This document shows, piece by piece, positions 19,196 to 27,686 of a DNA stretch of 64,000 nucleotides. Source of the stretch: JASLDZ01 sp964242895 (GTDB taxonomy: Bacteria; Pseudomonadota; Alphaproteobacteria; Caulobacterales; Caulobacteraceae). Under the pieces are notes generated by a model. That model was not told the DNA's origin, ran no database searches, and was given only the letters and a program-made list of their open reading frames with translations. The stretch spans positions 34,793-98,792 of the forward strand of contig CAXTBN010000003.1 in assembly GCA_964242895.1 (NCBI GenBank), written 5' to 3'. Each line of letters opens with the position of its first letter. Positions within the stretch are counted from its first letter, which is position 1. The translations under genes and the position numbers were made by a program.

Positions 19196-20593
19196 GTGAG
19201 CGTCAGTTCCCCGGCCGCGTCCCGCGGCGGGACGGGCGTGGAGAGCGGCATGTCGGTGTGGACGGGTCTGCCGTGGGGTCGCGGCGCGGAGGGCTTCCGC
19301 CTGCTGGACGACCCCGCCCGGCTGGAGCTGCTGTCGCCCGAGGCGCTGGCGCAGGAGGCCGCGGTCGCAGGCTTCGCCGCGCACCGCGCCCCCGCCACCG
19401 GACGGGCGCGGCTGCATCTCGATCACGCCCGGCTGCTCCGCGAGCACGGCGCCCGCGCCGGCGCACCCGAGTCCCTGGCGCGCGCCGCTCGCGCGGCCAA
19501 GGCCGCGGGTGCGGTCGACGCCAGGGGCCGTTCCGCCCTGGACGCTCGGCTGGAGGCCGCCGCCGCCGCCCTCGCCGCGGCCGAGCTGACGGCCGACGCA
19601 GGACTGCTGGACTCCGCCGCCGACCACCTCGAGGGCGGGGACGCGCCGACCGACGCCGGCGCGGTGGCCCGCCTCGCCGCCGCCCGCGCCGCGCTGGCCT
19701 CGCGCCGCGCGCTGGCGTCCGGCTCGCCGGACGAGGCGCTGGAGTCCGGCGGTCTCCTCGACGGCGCCACGCAGGCGCTCGCCCGCCTGCGGCGCGCCGC
19801 GCCGACCGCCGACGGCGACATCCTCGCGGCGGAGCTCGCCGGCGCGCGGATGGAGCGCGCCGCCCTGCTCACCGGCTTCGCCCTGCGCCTGCGCGATCCC
19901 GCCCCCGCCGAGCGCGCCGCCGCCGACATGGCCGACCTCATCTCGACGCTGGACGGCGGCCGGCGCCCCGTCCTCCACGCCCGCGCGGCGCGGCTGCGGG
20001 GCGAGGCGCTGACGGCGGAGGGCGAGCTCGCGGGCTGCCCGCGGCGGCTGACCGCCGCCTCGCGCATCCTCTCCGACGCCCTGGACGACCTGCCCCCCGG
20101 CCACGCGCCCGTGGAGCGCGCGCGCCTGGGACGTGCCCTCGGCCACGCCGCCCGCGCCCTGGCCGAGGCGGCGGGCTCGCCGGACGACGCCCTCCATCTG
20201 GACGAGGCCGCGGCCGGTGCGTTCACCGCGGCGGCCGCTGAGCTGGCCGGGGCCGCCGCTCCGGCGCTGCGGGCCGAGCTTGCGTTCGAACGGGCGCTGG
20301 CGCTGGCCGGGGCCGCCCTGCGCCGGCCGGAGGCGACGGCCGCGCGCCGCTCAGCGGAGGCCGCGTTGCGCGCAGAACTGAACGGGTCGGCGCAAGGGCG
20401 AGGCGATCCGGCCGCCTGGGCTTCCGTGCAGCTGGCGCTGGGCCGCCTCTACGCCGCCGAGCCCGGCCTGCCGCGCCGCGCGGAGGCGGCGCTCGCCTGC
20501 GAGGCCGCCCTGGATGTGTTCGGGGAGGCCGGACTCCGCACCCTGGCCGACTCAGCGGCGGAGGCGCTGCGCGGCCTCGCCCCCGCGCGCTGA
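19196..20593 (+). CDS. hypothetical alanine-rich helical protein
   Basis: 465 residues from GTG 19196; an in-frame ATG at 19250 is an alternative. The composition is dominated by Ala, Arg, Leu and Glu in amphipathic helices with repeat-like spacing (for example RAALASRRALASGSPDEALE and ARLRGEALTAEGELAGCP), suggesting a TPR-like or other all-alpha solenoid. There is no signal peptide or known domain. Several long overlapping frames exist here. This one is preferred for its GC-rich third positions and protein-like composition. A CtrA-type site lies just upstream. Confidence 0.6.
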   Translation: MSVSSPAASRGGTGVESGMSVWTGLPWGRGAEGFRLLDDPARLELLSPEALAQEAAVAGFAAHRAPATGRARLHLDHARLLREHGARAGAPESLARAARAAKAAGAVDARGRSALDARLEAAAAALAAAELTADAGLLDSAADHLEGGDAPTDAGAVARLAAARAALASRRALASGSPDEALESGGLLDGATQALARLRRAAPTADGDILAAELAGARMERAALLTGFALRLRDPAPAERAAADMADLISTLDGGRRPVLHARAARLRGEALTAEGELAGCPRRLTAASRILSDALDDLPPGHAPVERARLGRALGHAARALAEAAGSPDDALHLDEAAAGAFTAAAAELAGAAAPALRAELAFERALALAGAALRRPEATAARRSAEAALRAELNGSAQGRGDPAAWASVQLALGRLYAAEPGLPRRAEAALACEAALDVFGEAGLRTLADSAAEALRGLAPAR

Positions 20594-20602
20594 GCGCCGG
20601 TC

Positions 20603-21700
20603 CTAGGGTCCGGCGGAGGCGAGCCGGGCGGCGTTGACCGCCGCCTTGGTGCGGAGCGGCGCGGGCGCCTCGTCGGGCGTCGCGAGGTCGGCCGGGGCGG
20701 TGGCGAAGAACTGCGGGGGCACGGGCACGGGGTCGGGCTCCAGCCCGTACTCGCGATGCACGGAGTACCGACGCCCCCCGTCGCCTGACCGCGGGGCCGC
20801 GTCGGCGATCGCGGACGGAGCGGCCGAGCCTGCGGCGGTCGGCAGCACGTAGGCGCGCGCGTAGGCGGGCGGGCGCGGCGGCCCGAGCGTCGGGCCGGCC
20901 GAAGCCTGGGCCACGGGCGCGGGCGCCGCCGAGACCGGAGGCATGGACATGGGCGCCGCCGCGGCGCGTCCGGGGCCGACGTAGCCGTAACGGCCGACGA
21001 CGGGCGGCGGGAGGGTGTCGGCCGTCGGCGCCGCCGCAGCCGCTGCACGCCGCGCCTCGAAGGCCAAGCCGGGGCCGTACGCGGGTCCGGGCGGAACGTA
21101 GGTCGGCGGCTCGGCCATCCCGGACGGCAGCGTCGACCCCTGCGCGCGCATGCCGGCGGGCTCCAGGCCGGGCGCCATCGTCGGTTGATTGGCGAGCGGG
21201 GCCAGGAAGACGCCCGACCTGCGCGGCGCGCTGGCCATGACGTAGGGGGACAGCGCGGCCGCGGCCGGCGGCCCGGCGTAGGCCGGTGCGCGCCGAGCGA
21301 TCTGGGGGCGGCGCGCGGGAGCGGGCCAGGTGGTCGACGGCGTCGGCGTGTTCAGCACCGGGGCGGAGCCTGTGCGCAGGGCCGGAGCAGGGGCCGCGTA
21401 GCCGCCCATGCTCGGGAAGCGGGCGGGGTACCGGGCGGGGCCGGGCGTCTGCGCGGCCTCGAAGGCCGGCGCCGGAGCCGTCGCGGGCGAGAGCGCCGGG
21501 CGCAGCTCCGCCTTGCCGGGCCAGGACAGGGTGCGCAGCGACGGCGCAGCGCGCAGGGGCGGGGCGTAGCCGCCGGGGTCGGCGTAGTTCACCGGGGCTA
21601 CGGACGCCGGCGGCGGGCCGTAGCGGTCGCCCGCCTGGGCGTGCGCCCGCCCGGCCGCGACGGCGGCGAGCAGGAGCAGCGGCGGGAGGAGGCGGGACAT
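20603..21700 (-). CDS. hypothetical secreted proline/alanine-rich protein
   Basis: 365 residues. A signal peptide (SRLLPPLLLLAAVAAGRAHA) is followed by a low-complexity mature chain of Pro, Ala, Tyr and Arg with recurrent PAPA- and YAxP-like stretches, such as ARYPARFPSMGGYAAPAPAL. It is probably disordered in the periplasm or on the surface. No family was recognised. It is convergent with the Ala-rich gene (9-base gap) and lies 37 bases upstream of the ABC permease end, on the same strand as that operon. Confidence 0.55.
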   Translation of the reverse strand: MSRLLPPLLLLAAVAAGRAHAQAGDRYGPPPASVAPVNYADPGGYAPPLRAAPSLRTLSWPGKAELRPALSPATAPAPAFEAAQTPGPARYPARFPSMGGYAAPAPALRTGSAPVLNTPTPSTTWPAPARRPQIARRAPAYAGPPAAAALSPYVMASAPRRSGVFLAPLANQPTMAPGLEPAGMRAQGSTLPSGMAEPPTYVPPGPAYGPGLAFEARRAAAAAAPTADTLPPPVVGRYGYVGPGRAAAAPMSMPPVSAAPAPVAQASAGPTLGPPRPPAYARAYVLPTAAGSAAPSAIADAAPRSGDGGRRYSVHREYGLEPDPVPVPPQFFATAPADLATPDEAPAPLRTKAAVNAARLASAGP

Positions 21701-21737
21701 GGCGCCTCACGGAACGCCCGTCCGGCTTTACGCGACC

Positions 21738-22496
21738 TTACCGGCCGCGCCAGCGACGCAGCACGACGGACTCGCCGCGCTCCACGAGCGCGTGCAATCC
21801 CGCGGCCAGGGCGCCCAGCACCAGCAAGGCGGCGAACATGTCGGCGGTCTGCAGCCGCTGCCCGGCCTCGGAGATGCGCCACGCCAGTCCCTGGCTGCGG
21901 CCGGAGCCCGCGACGAACTCGGCCACCACCGCGCCGATCACCGACAGCCCGACGCCCACCTTCAGCCCCTCCAGCGCGAAGGGCAGGGCGGCGGGCAGGC
22001 GCAGGTGGAACAGGCGCTGCAGCGGGCGCGCGCCGTAGAGATCGAACACGCGCTCCAGGTCGGGGTCGGCGCTCCGCAGCCCTGTGAGCGCGCCGGAGAA
22101 CAGGGGGAAGAAGGCCACCACCGCGGCCAAGGCGGTGACCGCGCGCTCCGGGTGGTCGAGCCCCGCCCAGATCACCACCAGCGGCGCGATGGCCACCACG
22201 GGCGTGACCTGCAGGGTCACCGCGATCGGACGTAGGGCGCGCTCGGCGGTGCGGCTCGCTCCCGCCAGCAGCGCCAGCGGCCAGGCCGCCGCCGCCGCCA
22301 GCGCCAGCGCCGCCAACGCCTGGCCAAGCGTGGCCAACGCCGCGCGCGCCAGCCCCGCCGGGTCCGCCCCGGCCGCCCGGGCGACGGCCGTGGGCGGCGG
22401 GAGCACGTAGGGCGCGACGTGCAGGCCCCGGCACGCCGCCTCCCACGCGAGCAGGACCGCGGCCACGAGCAGCCAGGGCGCCGCGGCGGCCCTCAC
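21738..22496 (-). CDS. ABC transporter permease (ThiX/SsuC-type)
   Basis: 252 residues from GTG 22496, which overlaps the ATPase stop as GTGA. The frame is open much further upstream, but that part lies over the ATPase gene. About six membrane segments are visible. The permease EAA-like loop is DLYGARPLQRLFHLRLPAAL. The binding-protein-dependent permease family imports nitrate/sulfonate/taurine- or THI5-type substrates. It forms a three-gene operon with the ATPase and substrate-binding protein. Confidence 0.88.
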   Translation of the reverse strand: MRAAAAPWLLVAAVLLAWEAACRGLHVAPYVLPPPTAVARAAGADPAGLARAALATLGQALAALALAAAAAWPLALLAGASRTAERALRPIAVTLQVTPVVAIAPLVVIWAGLDHPERAVTALAAVVAFFPLFSGALTGLRSADPDLERVFDLYGARPLQRLFHLRLPAALPFALEGLKVGVGLSVIGAVVAEFVAGSGRSQGLAWRISEAGQRLQTADMFAALLVLGALAAGLHALVERGESVVLRRWRGR

Positions 22497-23224
22497 GCCG
22501 CGCCTTCCAGCCGGCGCGAGACGGTCTCCACCGCCTCGCGGAAGGCGGCCGTGGTCCGGAATCCGGCCGGCCGGGGCAGGGGAGCGTCGACGGTCGTCTC
22601 GGCGACGATCTGGCCGGGCGCGCCGCCCAGCACCACGACGCGGTCGCCCATGTAGACCGCCTCCTCCACCGAGTGGGTCACGAAGGCGGCGGCGGGCCGG
22701 CCGAGCGCGTCCCATCGCGCGTGGACGTCGTCGGCGAGGCGGCGGCGGGTGATCTCGTCCAGGGCGGCGAAGGGCTCGTCCATCAGCAGGAGTTCGGGCT
22801 CGACCACGAGCGCGCGGGCCAGCGCGACGCGCATGGCCATGCCGCCGGAGAGCTGGGCGGGCTTGCGTTGCTCGACACCGGCCAGGCCCACCGCGGCCAG
22901 CGCCGCGCGGGCGCGCGCGTCGGCGTCGGCGCGGCGCTCCAGGGCGAGCGGCAGGGCGGCGTTCTCCAGCGCCGTGGCCCACGGCATCAGCGTGGGTGAC
23001 TGGAACACCACCGCGGTGCGCCCGCGCCCGACGCTCCGCTCGACGACGCCCGCGGTGGGCGCCTCCAGCCCGGCCAGCAGGCGCAGGGCGGTGGACTTGC
23101 CGCAGCCGGACGGGCCGACGAGCGAGGTGATCGTTCCGCGCCGCAGCTCCAGATCGAGCGGCCCAAGCGCCGGGGCGCCGCCGTAGGCGACCGCCGCCTG
23201 GCGCAGGGCGGCCGCGACCGTCAC
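22493..23224 (-). CDS. ABC transporter ATP-binding protein (ThiZ/SsuB-type)
   Basis: 243 residues from GTG 23224, overlapping the stop of the binding-protein gene. The Walker A GPSGCGKSTALRLLAG, Q-loop (VVFQSPTLMPWATALEN), signature LSGGMAMRVALARAL, Walker B LLLMDEPFAALDE and H-loop VTHSVEEAVYMGDRV are all present. It energises the adjacent permease. Confidence 0.93.
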   Translation of the reverse strand: MTVAAALRQAAVAYGGAPALGPLDLELRRGTITSLVGPSGCGKSTALRLLAGLEAPTAGVVERSVGRGRTAVVFQSPTLMPWATALENAALPLALERRADADARARAALAAVGLAGVEQRKPAQLSGGMAMRVALARALVVEPELLLMDEPFAALDEITRRRLADDVHARWDALGRPAAAFVTHSVEEAVYMGDRVVVLGGAPGQIVAETTVDAPLPRPAGFRTTAAFREAVETVSRRLEGAA

Positions 23225-24213
23225 GCGTGGGGCGGGAACTGCAGCGTGTAGGCCTTGGTGACGTCGAGGTCCTTGGGCGCGAGGCCCAGCCCTTTGGCCA
23301 TGTCGGCGAAGGCGGACCAGCGTGCGGCGGTCATGGTCCCGATCTGCGCGCCGTCGGCGGGCTCGACCACCGCGTAGGCCTTCAGCTTGTCGCGCGCCTG
23401 CGCGAGCACGTCGGGCCGCATCTCGGGATTGTCGCGCAGGATCAGGGCGTCGGCCCCGCGCGGGTCGCCGTGCAGGTAGGTGCGCCAGCCGGCGGCCGTG
23501 GCGTCCACGAACGCCTGGACCGCCGCGGGCTTGCCGTCGATCCAGCTCTGCGGGGCGGAGACCGTGGCCGCGTAACCGCTGTAGCCGTGGTCGGCCAGGA
23601 GGAAGGTCCGGGGCTCCCAGCCCGCGGCCTGGCGGATCACGTACGGCTCGTTGGCGACGTAGCCCTCCTGCACCGCCCGCTTGTCGTTCAGGAAGGGCGC
23701 GGAGCTGGCCGCGTAGGTGCGCCGCTGCGCGTCGTTCACGCCGAAGCGCGCCTTCAGCCACGGCCAGATGGTGGCGCCCGCGTTCGCCGCGACCAGGATG
23801 GGCCGGTCGCCCGCCAAGTCCTCCAGGCGCTCGACGCCGCCGTCCGGGTGGGCCAGCAGCACTTGCGGATCCTTCTGGAAGGCCGCGGCCACCGCGCGCA
23901 CGGGCACGCCCTCGCGAACCCGGTTCAGCGCGCCGAAGGCGTTGGAGCCGATCCCGAGGTCGGCCGCCCCCGCCGCCAGCAGCTCCGGCACGTTGGAGCC
24001 CGCGCCGCCGGGGATGATGGTGACGTCGAGCCCGCGCCGGGCGAACTCGCCCGTAGCGAGCGCGGCGTACCAGCCGCCGTGCTCGGCCTCCGCGCGCCAG
24101 TCGGTGGCGAAGCGCACGGCCGTGCGCCCGGAGGACGTCGCGCGCCTCGCAGGCCGCGAGCAGGCGGCCGCGAGGGCGGCGGGAGCGGAGGCGAGGAGCG
24201 TGCGGCGGCGCAT
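23221..24213 (-). CDS. ABC transporter substrate-binding lipoprotein, NMT1/THI5-like
   Basis: 330 residues. The N-terminus MRRRTLLASAPAALAAACSR combines an Arg-rich n-region with a lipobox-like AAAC, so it is probably a lipoprotein. The fold signature FATDWRAEAEHGGWYAALAT then GEFARRGLDVTIIPGG is the NMT1/THI5 pattern of binding proteins for thiamine-pyrimidine precursors (ThiY). A sulfonate- or nitrate-type ligand cannot be excluded. No thiamine biosynthesis gene and no TPP riboswitch motif is seen nearby. First gene of the operon; divergent from ispG. Confidence 0.85.
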   Translation of the reverse strand: MRRRTLLASAPAALAAACSRPARRATSSGRTAVRFATDWRAEAEHGGWYAALATGEFARRGLDVTIIPGGAGSNVPELLAAGAADLGIGSNAFGALNRVREGVPVRAVAAAFQKDPQVLLAHPDGGVERLEDLAGDRPILVAANAGATIWPWLKARFGVNDAQRRTYAASSAPFLNDKRAVQEGYVANEPYVIRQAAGWEPRTFLLADHGYSGYAATVSAPQSWIDGKPAAVQAFVDATAAGWRTYLHGDPRGADALILRDNPEMRPDVLAQARDKLKAYAVVEPADGAQIGTMTAARWSAFADMAKGLGLAPKDLDVTKAYTLQFPPHA

Positions 24214-24312
24214 GGCGGCTCCGCTTTAGCCGGTCGCGGGCGATGGGGGGAGGCGCGGTGTCACATAGCCGCCATCGCAATCGGCGCGGGGCGGCGTTAT
24301 CTTGCGTCCGCC

Positions 24313-25500
24313 ATGGCCGCCGCGCACGACGATCCCCGCTCCCACCGCCCCTGGCGCATGATCGAGCGCCGCCGCAGCCGCAAGATCCGCGTCGGCTCCG
24401 TCGAGGTGGGGGGCGACGCGCCCATCACCGTGCAGTCGATGACCAACACGGTCACCTCCGACGCCGCCGCGACGATCGACCAGATCCGCCAGTTGGAGGA
24501 GGCCGGCGCCGACATCGTCCGCGTCTCCTGCCCGGACAAGGAGTCGACCGACGCGTTCAAGATCATCGCCCGCGAGGCGAAGGTGCCGCTCGTGGCCGAC
24601 ATCCACTTCCACTACAAGCGCGGGATCGAGGCGGCGGTGAACGGCGCCGCCTGTCTGCGCATCAACCCGGGCAACATCGGCAGCAAGGATCGTGTGAAGG
24701 AGGTCGTGCAGGCCGCCCGTGATTATGGCTGCTCCATGCGCATCGGCGTCAACGCCGGCTCTCTCGAGACCCACCTGCTGGAGAAATACGGCGAGCCCTG
24801 CCCGGCGGCGATGGTGGAAAGCGCCCTGTTCCACGCCGACATCCTGCGCGACCTCGACTTCCACGAGTTCAAGATCAGCGTGAAGGCGTCCGACCCCTTC
24901 CTGACGGTCGCCGCCTACCAGGAGCTGAGCGAGGCGATCGACTGCCCGCTGCACCTGGGCGTCACCGAGGCGGGCCCGACCCGGTCCGGCACCATCAAGA
25001 GCTCCATCGGCCTCGGAAACATGCTGTGGTCGGGCATCGGCGACACCATCCGCGTGTCGCTCGCCGCCGACCCGGTCGAGGAGATCAAGGTCGGGTTCGA
25101 CATCCTGAAGTCGCTGGGCCTGCGCCACCGCGGCGTGAACATCATCGCCTGCCCCTCCTGTGCGCGTCAGGGCTTCAATGTGATCGACACGGTGAGCCGG
25201 CTTGAGGAGCGGCTGGCGCACGTCTCCACGCCCCTGTCGCTCAGCATCATCGGCTGCGTGGTCAACGGGCCGGGCGAGGCGCTGATGACCGACGTGGGCT
25301 TCACCGGTGGCGGAGCGGGCAAGGGCACGGGCATGGTCTACATGGCCGGCAAGGTCGACCATAAGCTCGGCAACGAGGACATGGTCGAGCACATCGCCGG
25401 CCTCGTCGAGCAGAAGGCGGCCGAGATCGAGGCCGCAAAGGCCGAGGCGGACGCTGCGCCGCTGTTCGAGCCGGCCCTGGCGCACATCGCCGCCGAGTAG
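24313..25500 (+). CDS. ispG: 4-hydroxy-3-methylbut-2-en-1-yl diphosphate synthase (flavodoxin)
   Basis: 395 residues. IspG (GcpE) converts MEcPP to HMBPP in the MEP isoprenoid pathway using a [4Fe-4S] cluster. Cluster ligands are visible as CPSC (Cys280, Cys283) and Cys315 in GCVVNGPGEA. The N-terminal TIM-barrel part (ITVQSMTNTVTSDAAATIDQ, CLRINPGNIGSKDRVKEV) is intact. ATG 24313 is chosen for its position at the start of the conserved region; the open frame reaches much further upstream over the divergent binding-protein gene. A TTATCT hexamer 11 bases before the ATG may be the -10. Confidence 0.96.
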   Translation: MAAAHDDPRSHRPWRMIERRRSRKIRVGSVEVGGDAPITVQSMTNTVTSDAAATIDQIRQLEEAGADIVRVSCPDKESTDAFKIIAREAKVPLVADIHFHYKRGIEAAVNGAACLRINPGNIGSKDRVKEVVQAARDYGCSMRIGVNAGSLETHLLEKYGEPCPAAMVESALFHADILRDLDFHEFKISVKASDPFLTVAAYQELSEAIDCPLHLGVTEAGPTRSGTIKSSIGLGNMLWSGIGDTIRVSLAADPVEEIKVGFDILKSLGLRHRGVNIIACPSCARQGFNVIDTVSRLEERLAHVSTPLSLSIIGCVVNGPGEALMTDVGFTGGGAGKGTGMVYMAGKVDHKLGNEDMVEHIAGLVEQKAAEIEAAKAEADAAPLFEPALAHIAAE

Positions 25501-25505
25501 CCGGC

Positions 25506-26192
25506 ATGCTGCGTTCGGAGGTCGTCCAGGCGCTTCTCGGCCTCTTCGAGAGCCCGCGCTACCTGGAGGTGGGCGTGCACTCGGGCGAGACCTTCCACGC
25601 CGTGCGCGCGGCCGAGAAGGTGGCCGTGGACCCCGCCTTCCGCTTCGACATCGCGGCGGCGGCTGCGGCCGACCCGACCGCCCGGTTCCACCCCGTCACC
25701 AGCGACGACTACTTCCTGACGGTCTGCCCGGAGGACGAGCGTTTCGACGTCGCATTCCTCGACGGCCTGCACACCTTCGAGCAGACGTTGCGCGACCTCA
25801 TGAACGCCCTGGCGCGCACCCGGCCGGACTCGGTGATCGTGATCGACGACGTGCTGCCGAGCGGCGCCGCCGCGGCGATCCGAGACCACGACGAGTTCCT
25901 CCGCCTCCACGCCGCCGTCCCCGGCACGCCCGACGCCTGGATGGGCGACGTGTACCGGCTGGTCTGGTTCATCGCCGTGTTCATGCCGATGTGGAGCTAC
26001 GCCACCGTGGCCGAGAACCACGGCCAGCTGGTGCTGTGGCGTGCGCCGCGCACGCAAGCCGCGGCGGAGATGACGGTGGGGGCGGTGTCGCGCGTCTCCT
26101 ACCCGAACGTCGTCCTGACGCCGGAGATGTTCCGCGTGACGCCCTTCGCGGAGGTGCTGTCGGCGGTCCAGGCCTGGCGGGCCGCGCGCTGA
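25506..26192 (+). CDS. class I SAM-dependent methyltransferase-like protein
   Basis: 228 residues. The fold motifs YLEVGVHSGETFHAVRAAEK (SAM-binding loop, EVGVxxG) and FDVAFLDGLHTFEQTLRDL place it in the Methyltransf_24-like group, often linked to glycan or small-molecule modification. IDDVLPSG is the post-strand-5 motif. The start is 5 bases after the ispG stop, so it is probably co-transcribed with it. Substrate unknown. Confidence 0.82.
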   Translation: MLRSEVVQALLGLFESPRYLEVGVHSGETFHAVRAAEKVAVDPAFRFDIAAAAAADPTARFHPVTSDDYFLTVCPEDERFDVAFLDGLHTFEQTLRDLMNALARTRPDSVIVIDDVLPSGAAAAIRDHDEFLRLHAAVPGTPDAWMGDVYRLVWFIAVFMPMWSYATVAENHGQLVLWRAPRTQAAAEMTVGAVSRVSYPNVVLTPEMFRVTPFAEVLSAVQAWRAAR

Positions 26193-26306
26193 CGACAGCC
26201 GCTCAGGCGATCGTGTCTGGACGAACCCGTTCGCCGGGGAACGCGGGCGGCGTGGGCGAGCTTTCGCTGTCGCGGTGAGAATGCCGCACAAAGCTAGAGA
26301 ATAATC

Positions 26307-26621
26307 ATGCCCGCTCGTTTCACCGCGACCAACAAGGCTCTCGATGGCGGTCTCGATAAAGTCGCGCCGGCGGACGCGATCAAGGTCATCGAATACTGGG
26401 AAGAGCAGATGAAGGACGTTCAGGGCGCCGGGGCCAAGACCCTCCTACACGACCTCGCCTCGCTCAAGACGCACCTGGGCGCCGACAAGATCGACGCGGC
26501 CGGCATCCGCAAGCTGACGCACAAGCTGGGCCTGGAGACGTCCAAGCTGGGCGGCGGCGACGACGCCGTGTCCAAGCACGTCAAGGAACTCGGCGACAAG
26601 CTGGCGCACGCGACGGCCTGA
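26307..26621 (+). CDS. hypothetical small Lys-rich protein
   Basis: 104 residues, helical and unusually rich in Lys and Asp for this window (KVIEYWEEQMKDVQGAGAKT, SKHVKELGDKLAHATA). It has no signal peptide, membrane segment or known domain. The 115-base upstream spacer and the end of the preceding gene separate it from ispG transcription. Two tandem hairpins lie just downstream. Confidence 0.7.
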   Translation: MPARFTATNKALDGGLDKVAPADAIKVIEYWEEQMKDVQGAGAKTLLHDLASLKTHLGADKIDAAGIRKLTHKLGLETSKLGGGDDAVSKHVKELGDKLAHATA

Positions 26622-26629
26622 CCTTCCGT

Positions 26630-26652
26630 CGGGAGCGGCTTCGCCGCTCCCG
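26630..26652. terminator. hairpin 1 of a tandem pair between convergent genes
   Basis: Perfect 10-bp stem (CGGGAGCGGC / GCCGCTCCCG) closed by a TTC loop. It starts 9 bases after the stop of the 26307 gene. There is no T-tract on either strand, so function as an intrinsic terminator is uncertain. Confidence 0.45.
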
Positions 26653-26661
26653 CAGTCTCAC

Positions 26662-26684
26662 CGGGAGCGGCCTCGCCGCTCCCG
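26662..26684. terminator. hairpin 2 of a tandem pair between convergent genes
   Basis: The same 10-bp stem as the preceding hairpin, with loop CTC instead of TTC and a period of 32 bases. It ends 6 bases before the stop codon of the DUF6572 gene on the other strand. The pair may block read-through in both directions or be a small repeated element. Confidence 0.45.
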
Positions 26685-26689
26685 GCTCT

Positions 26690-27022
26690 TCACGCGTCGC
26701 AGAGGTGGAAGTCGAGCGCCATGTTGGCCTTGCGCATCACGTCTTCGGCCACGCCGTAGAACTCCTGCGCGGCGCGGTTCAGGGCGTAGCGCGCGATCAC
26801 CTCCACCTTCACCAAGCCGCCGGCGTATCCGGGCCAGACATTGCGGATCTGCCCCGTCTCGACGAAGGCGATCTGCGCGTTCAGCTTGATGCGCAGCGCC
26901 TCCAGGTGGTCCTCGTCCTCCGGCGGCTTCCACGTCAGCGGATCGGAGACGACGATCACGGGCGTGGCCGTGCGCTCGTCGAGGTAGACGAAATCCACCT
27001 GGTCGGTGTCGATCACGGACAT
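26690..27022 (-). CDS. DUF6572-like protein
   Basis: 110 residues starting MSVIDTDQVDFVYLDERT. The pattern DxVDFVYLDE, then IVVSDPLTWKPPEDEDHLEA and LRIKLNAQIAFVETGQI, matches DUF6572, a small cytosolic family of unknown function. ATG 27022 is preferred to the upstream in-frame ATG at 27154 because conservation begins there. Convergent with the 26307 gene. Confidence 0.75.
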   Translation of the reverse strand: MSVIDTDQVDFVYLDERTATPVIVVSDPLTWKPPEDEDHLEALRIKLNAQIAFVETGQIRNVWPGYAGGLVKVEVIARYALNRAAQEFYGVAEDVMRKANMALDFHLCDA

Positions 27023-27203
27023 GGCGTCCTCCTCCCGTACGAGCGCAGGAGACAGCCGACAGGGTTGACGGGAACTGAACAAGCCGGAGGGGGCGCTCTT
27101 CAGCTGGGGTCCGGTCGGGCGCCCGCCCATCGGCCAATCGGGCGCCCAATCCATGAGCGGTCCCGAGCAGCCGCTCCCCTCGTGTGCTGATGCTCGACCG
27201 GGC

Positions 27204-27635
27204 TCAGTCGCCGAGAGCGCCCAGGCGCTGCAGGGCGCGGTCGCGCCCGGTCTTGACGCCGTCTACGGAGCGCAGGACGGCGTCGCGCACGGGGCCGGAG
27301 ACGCCGGCGTCTTCCGCGGCGGCGTGGAACTCCGTCAGGAGCTCGCCCTCCGCACGCTCCACCGCTTCGGCCGTCGCCTGCGGGCCGGAAGCGATCGCGC
27401 GGGGCAGGTCGGCCCAGGCGTGGCGGTCGGGATCGGGCATGGCGCGCTCGGGCGGGCGTCCGCCTTCGGCGCGCACCAGGGCGGCCAGCGCCTCGGCGGT
27501 GCGGTCGTGCGCGTCGGCCGCGCCGGCGAACACGTCGGACAGGCCCGGCCCGTCCGCTCCCGCCCTGCGGTAGCCCTCGGACGCGCCGTGCAGGCGCGCG
27601 ATCAGGCGGTTCAGGACGTCGGCGTCGCGGTTCAT
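27204..27635 (-). CDS. DUF2383 / PA2169-type four-helix-bundle protein
   Basis: 143 residues from ATG 27635. Four long amphipathic helices (VLNRLIARLHGASEGYRRAG, FAGAADAHDRTAEALAALVR, ATAEAVERAEGELLTEFHAA, VLRSVDGVKTGRDRALQRLG) give the ferritin-like DUF2383 arrangement. The open frame continues through the prfA region, but there it is a shadow. The role is unknown; family members are often stress-associated. Divergent from prfA. Confidence 0.72.
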   Translation of the reverse strand: MNRDADVLNRLIARLHGASEGYRRAGADGPGLSDVFAGAADAHDRTAEALAALVRAEGGRPPERAMPDPDRHAWADLPRAIASGPQATAEAVERAEGELLTEFHAAAEDAGVSGPVRDAVLRSVDGVKTGRDRALQRLGALGD

Positions 27636-27670
27636 GGCGGTCTCTCCCTCGCGCCCCGCAACGCGGCGCC

Positions 27671-27676
27671 GTACAT
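27671..27676 (+). promoter_or_regulatory. prfA -10 element candidate (GTACAT)
   Basis: The GTACAT hexamer ends 10 bases before ATG 27687, the same spacing and sequence type as CTACAT before uup and CTACCT before prfC. It contains the alternative upstream ATG (27675), which argues that ATG 27687 is the true start. Confidence 0.35.
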
Positions 27677-27686
27677 GGCCGCTCCC

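Noticed and set aside
23227..24312. N-terminal extension of ispG
   Set aside because: The frame is open, but the extra 362 codons lie antisense to the substrate-binding protein gene and look unlike IspG.
24213..24313. TPP riboswitch before the THI5-like operon
   Set aside because: No CTGAGA-type core or thi-box arrangement could be found on the minus strand in this 100-base region.
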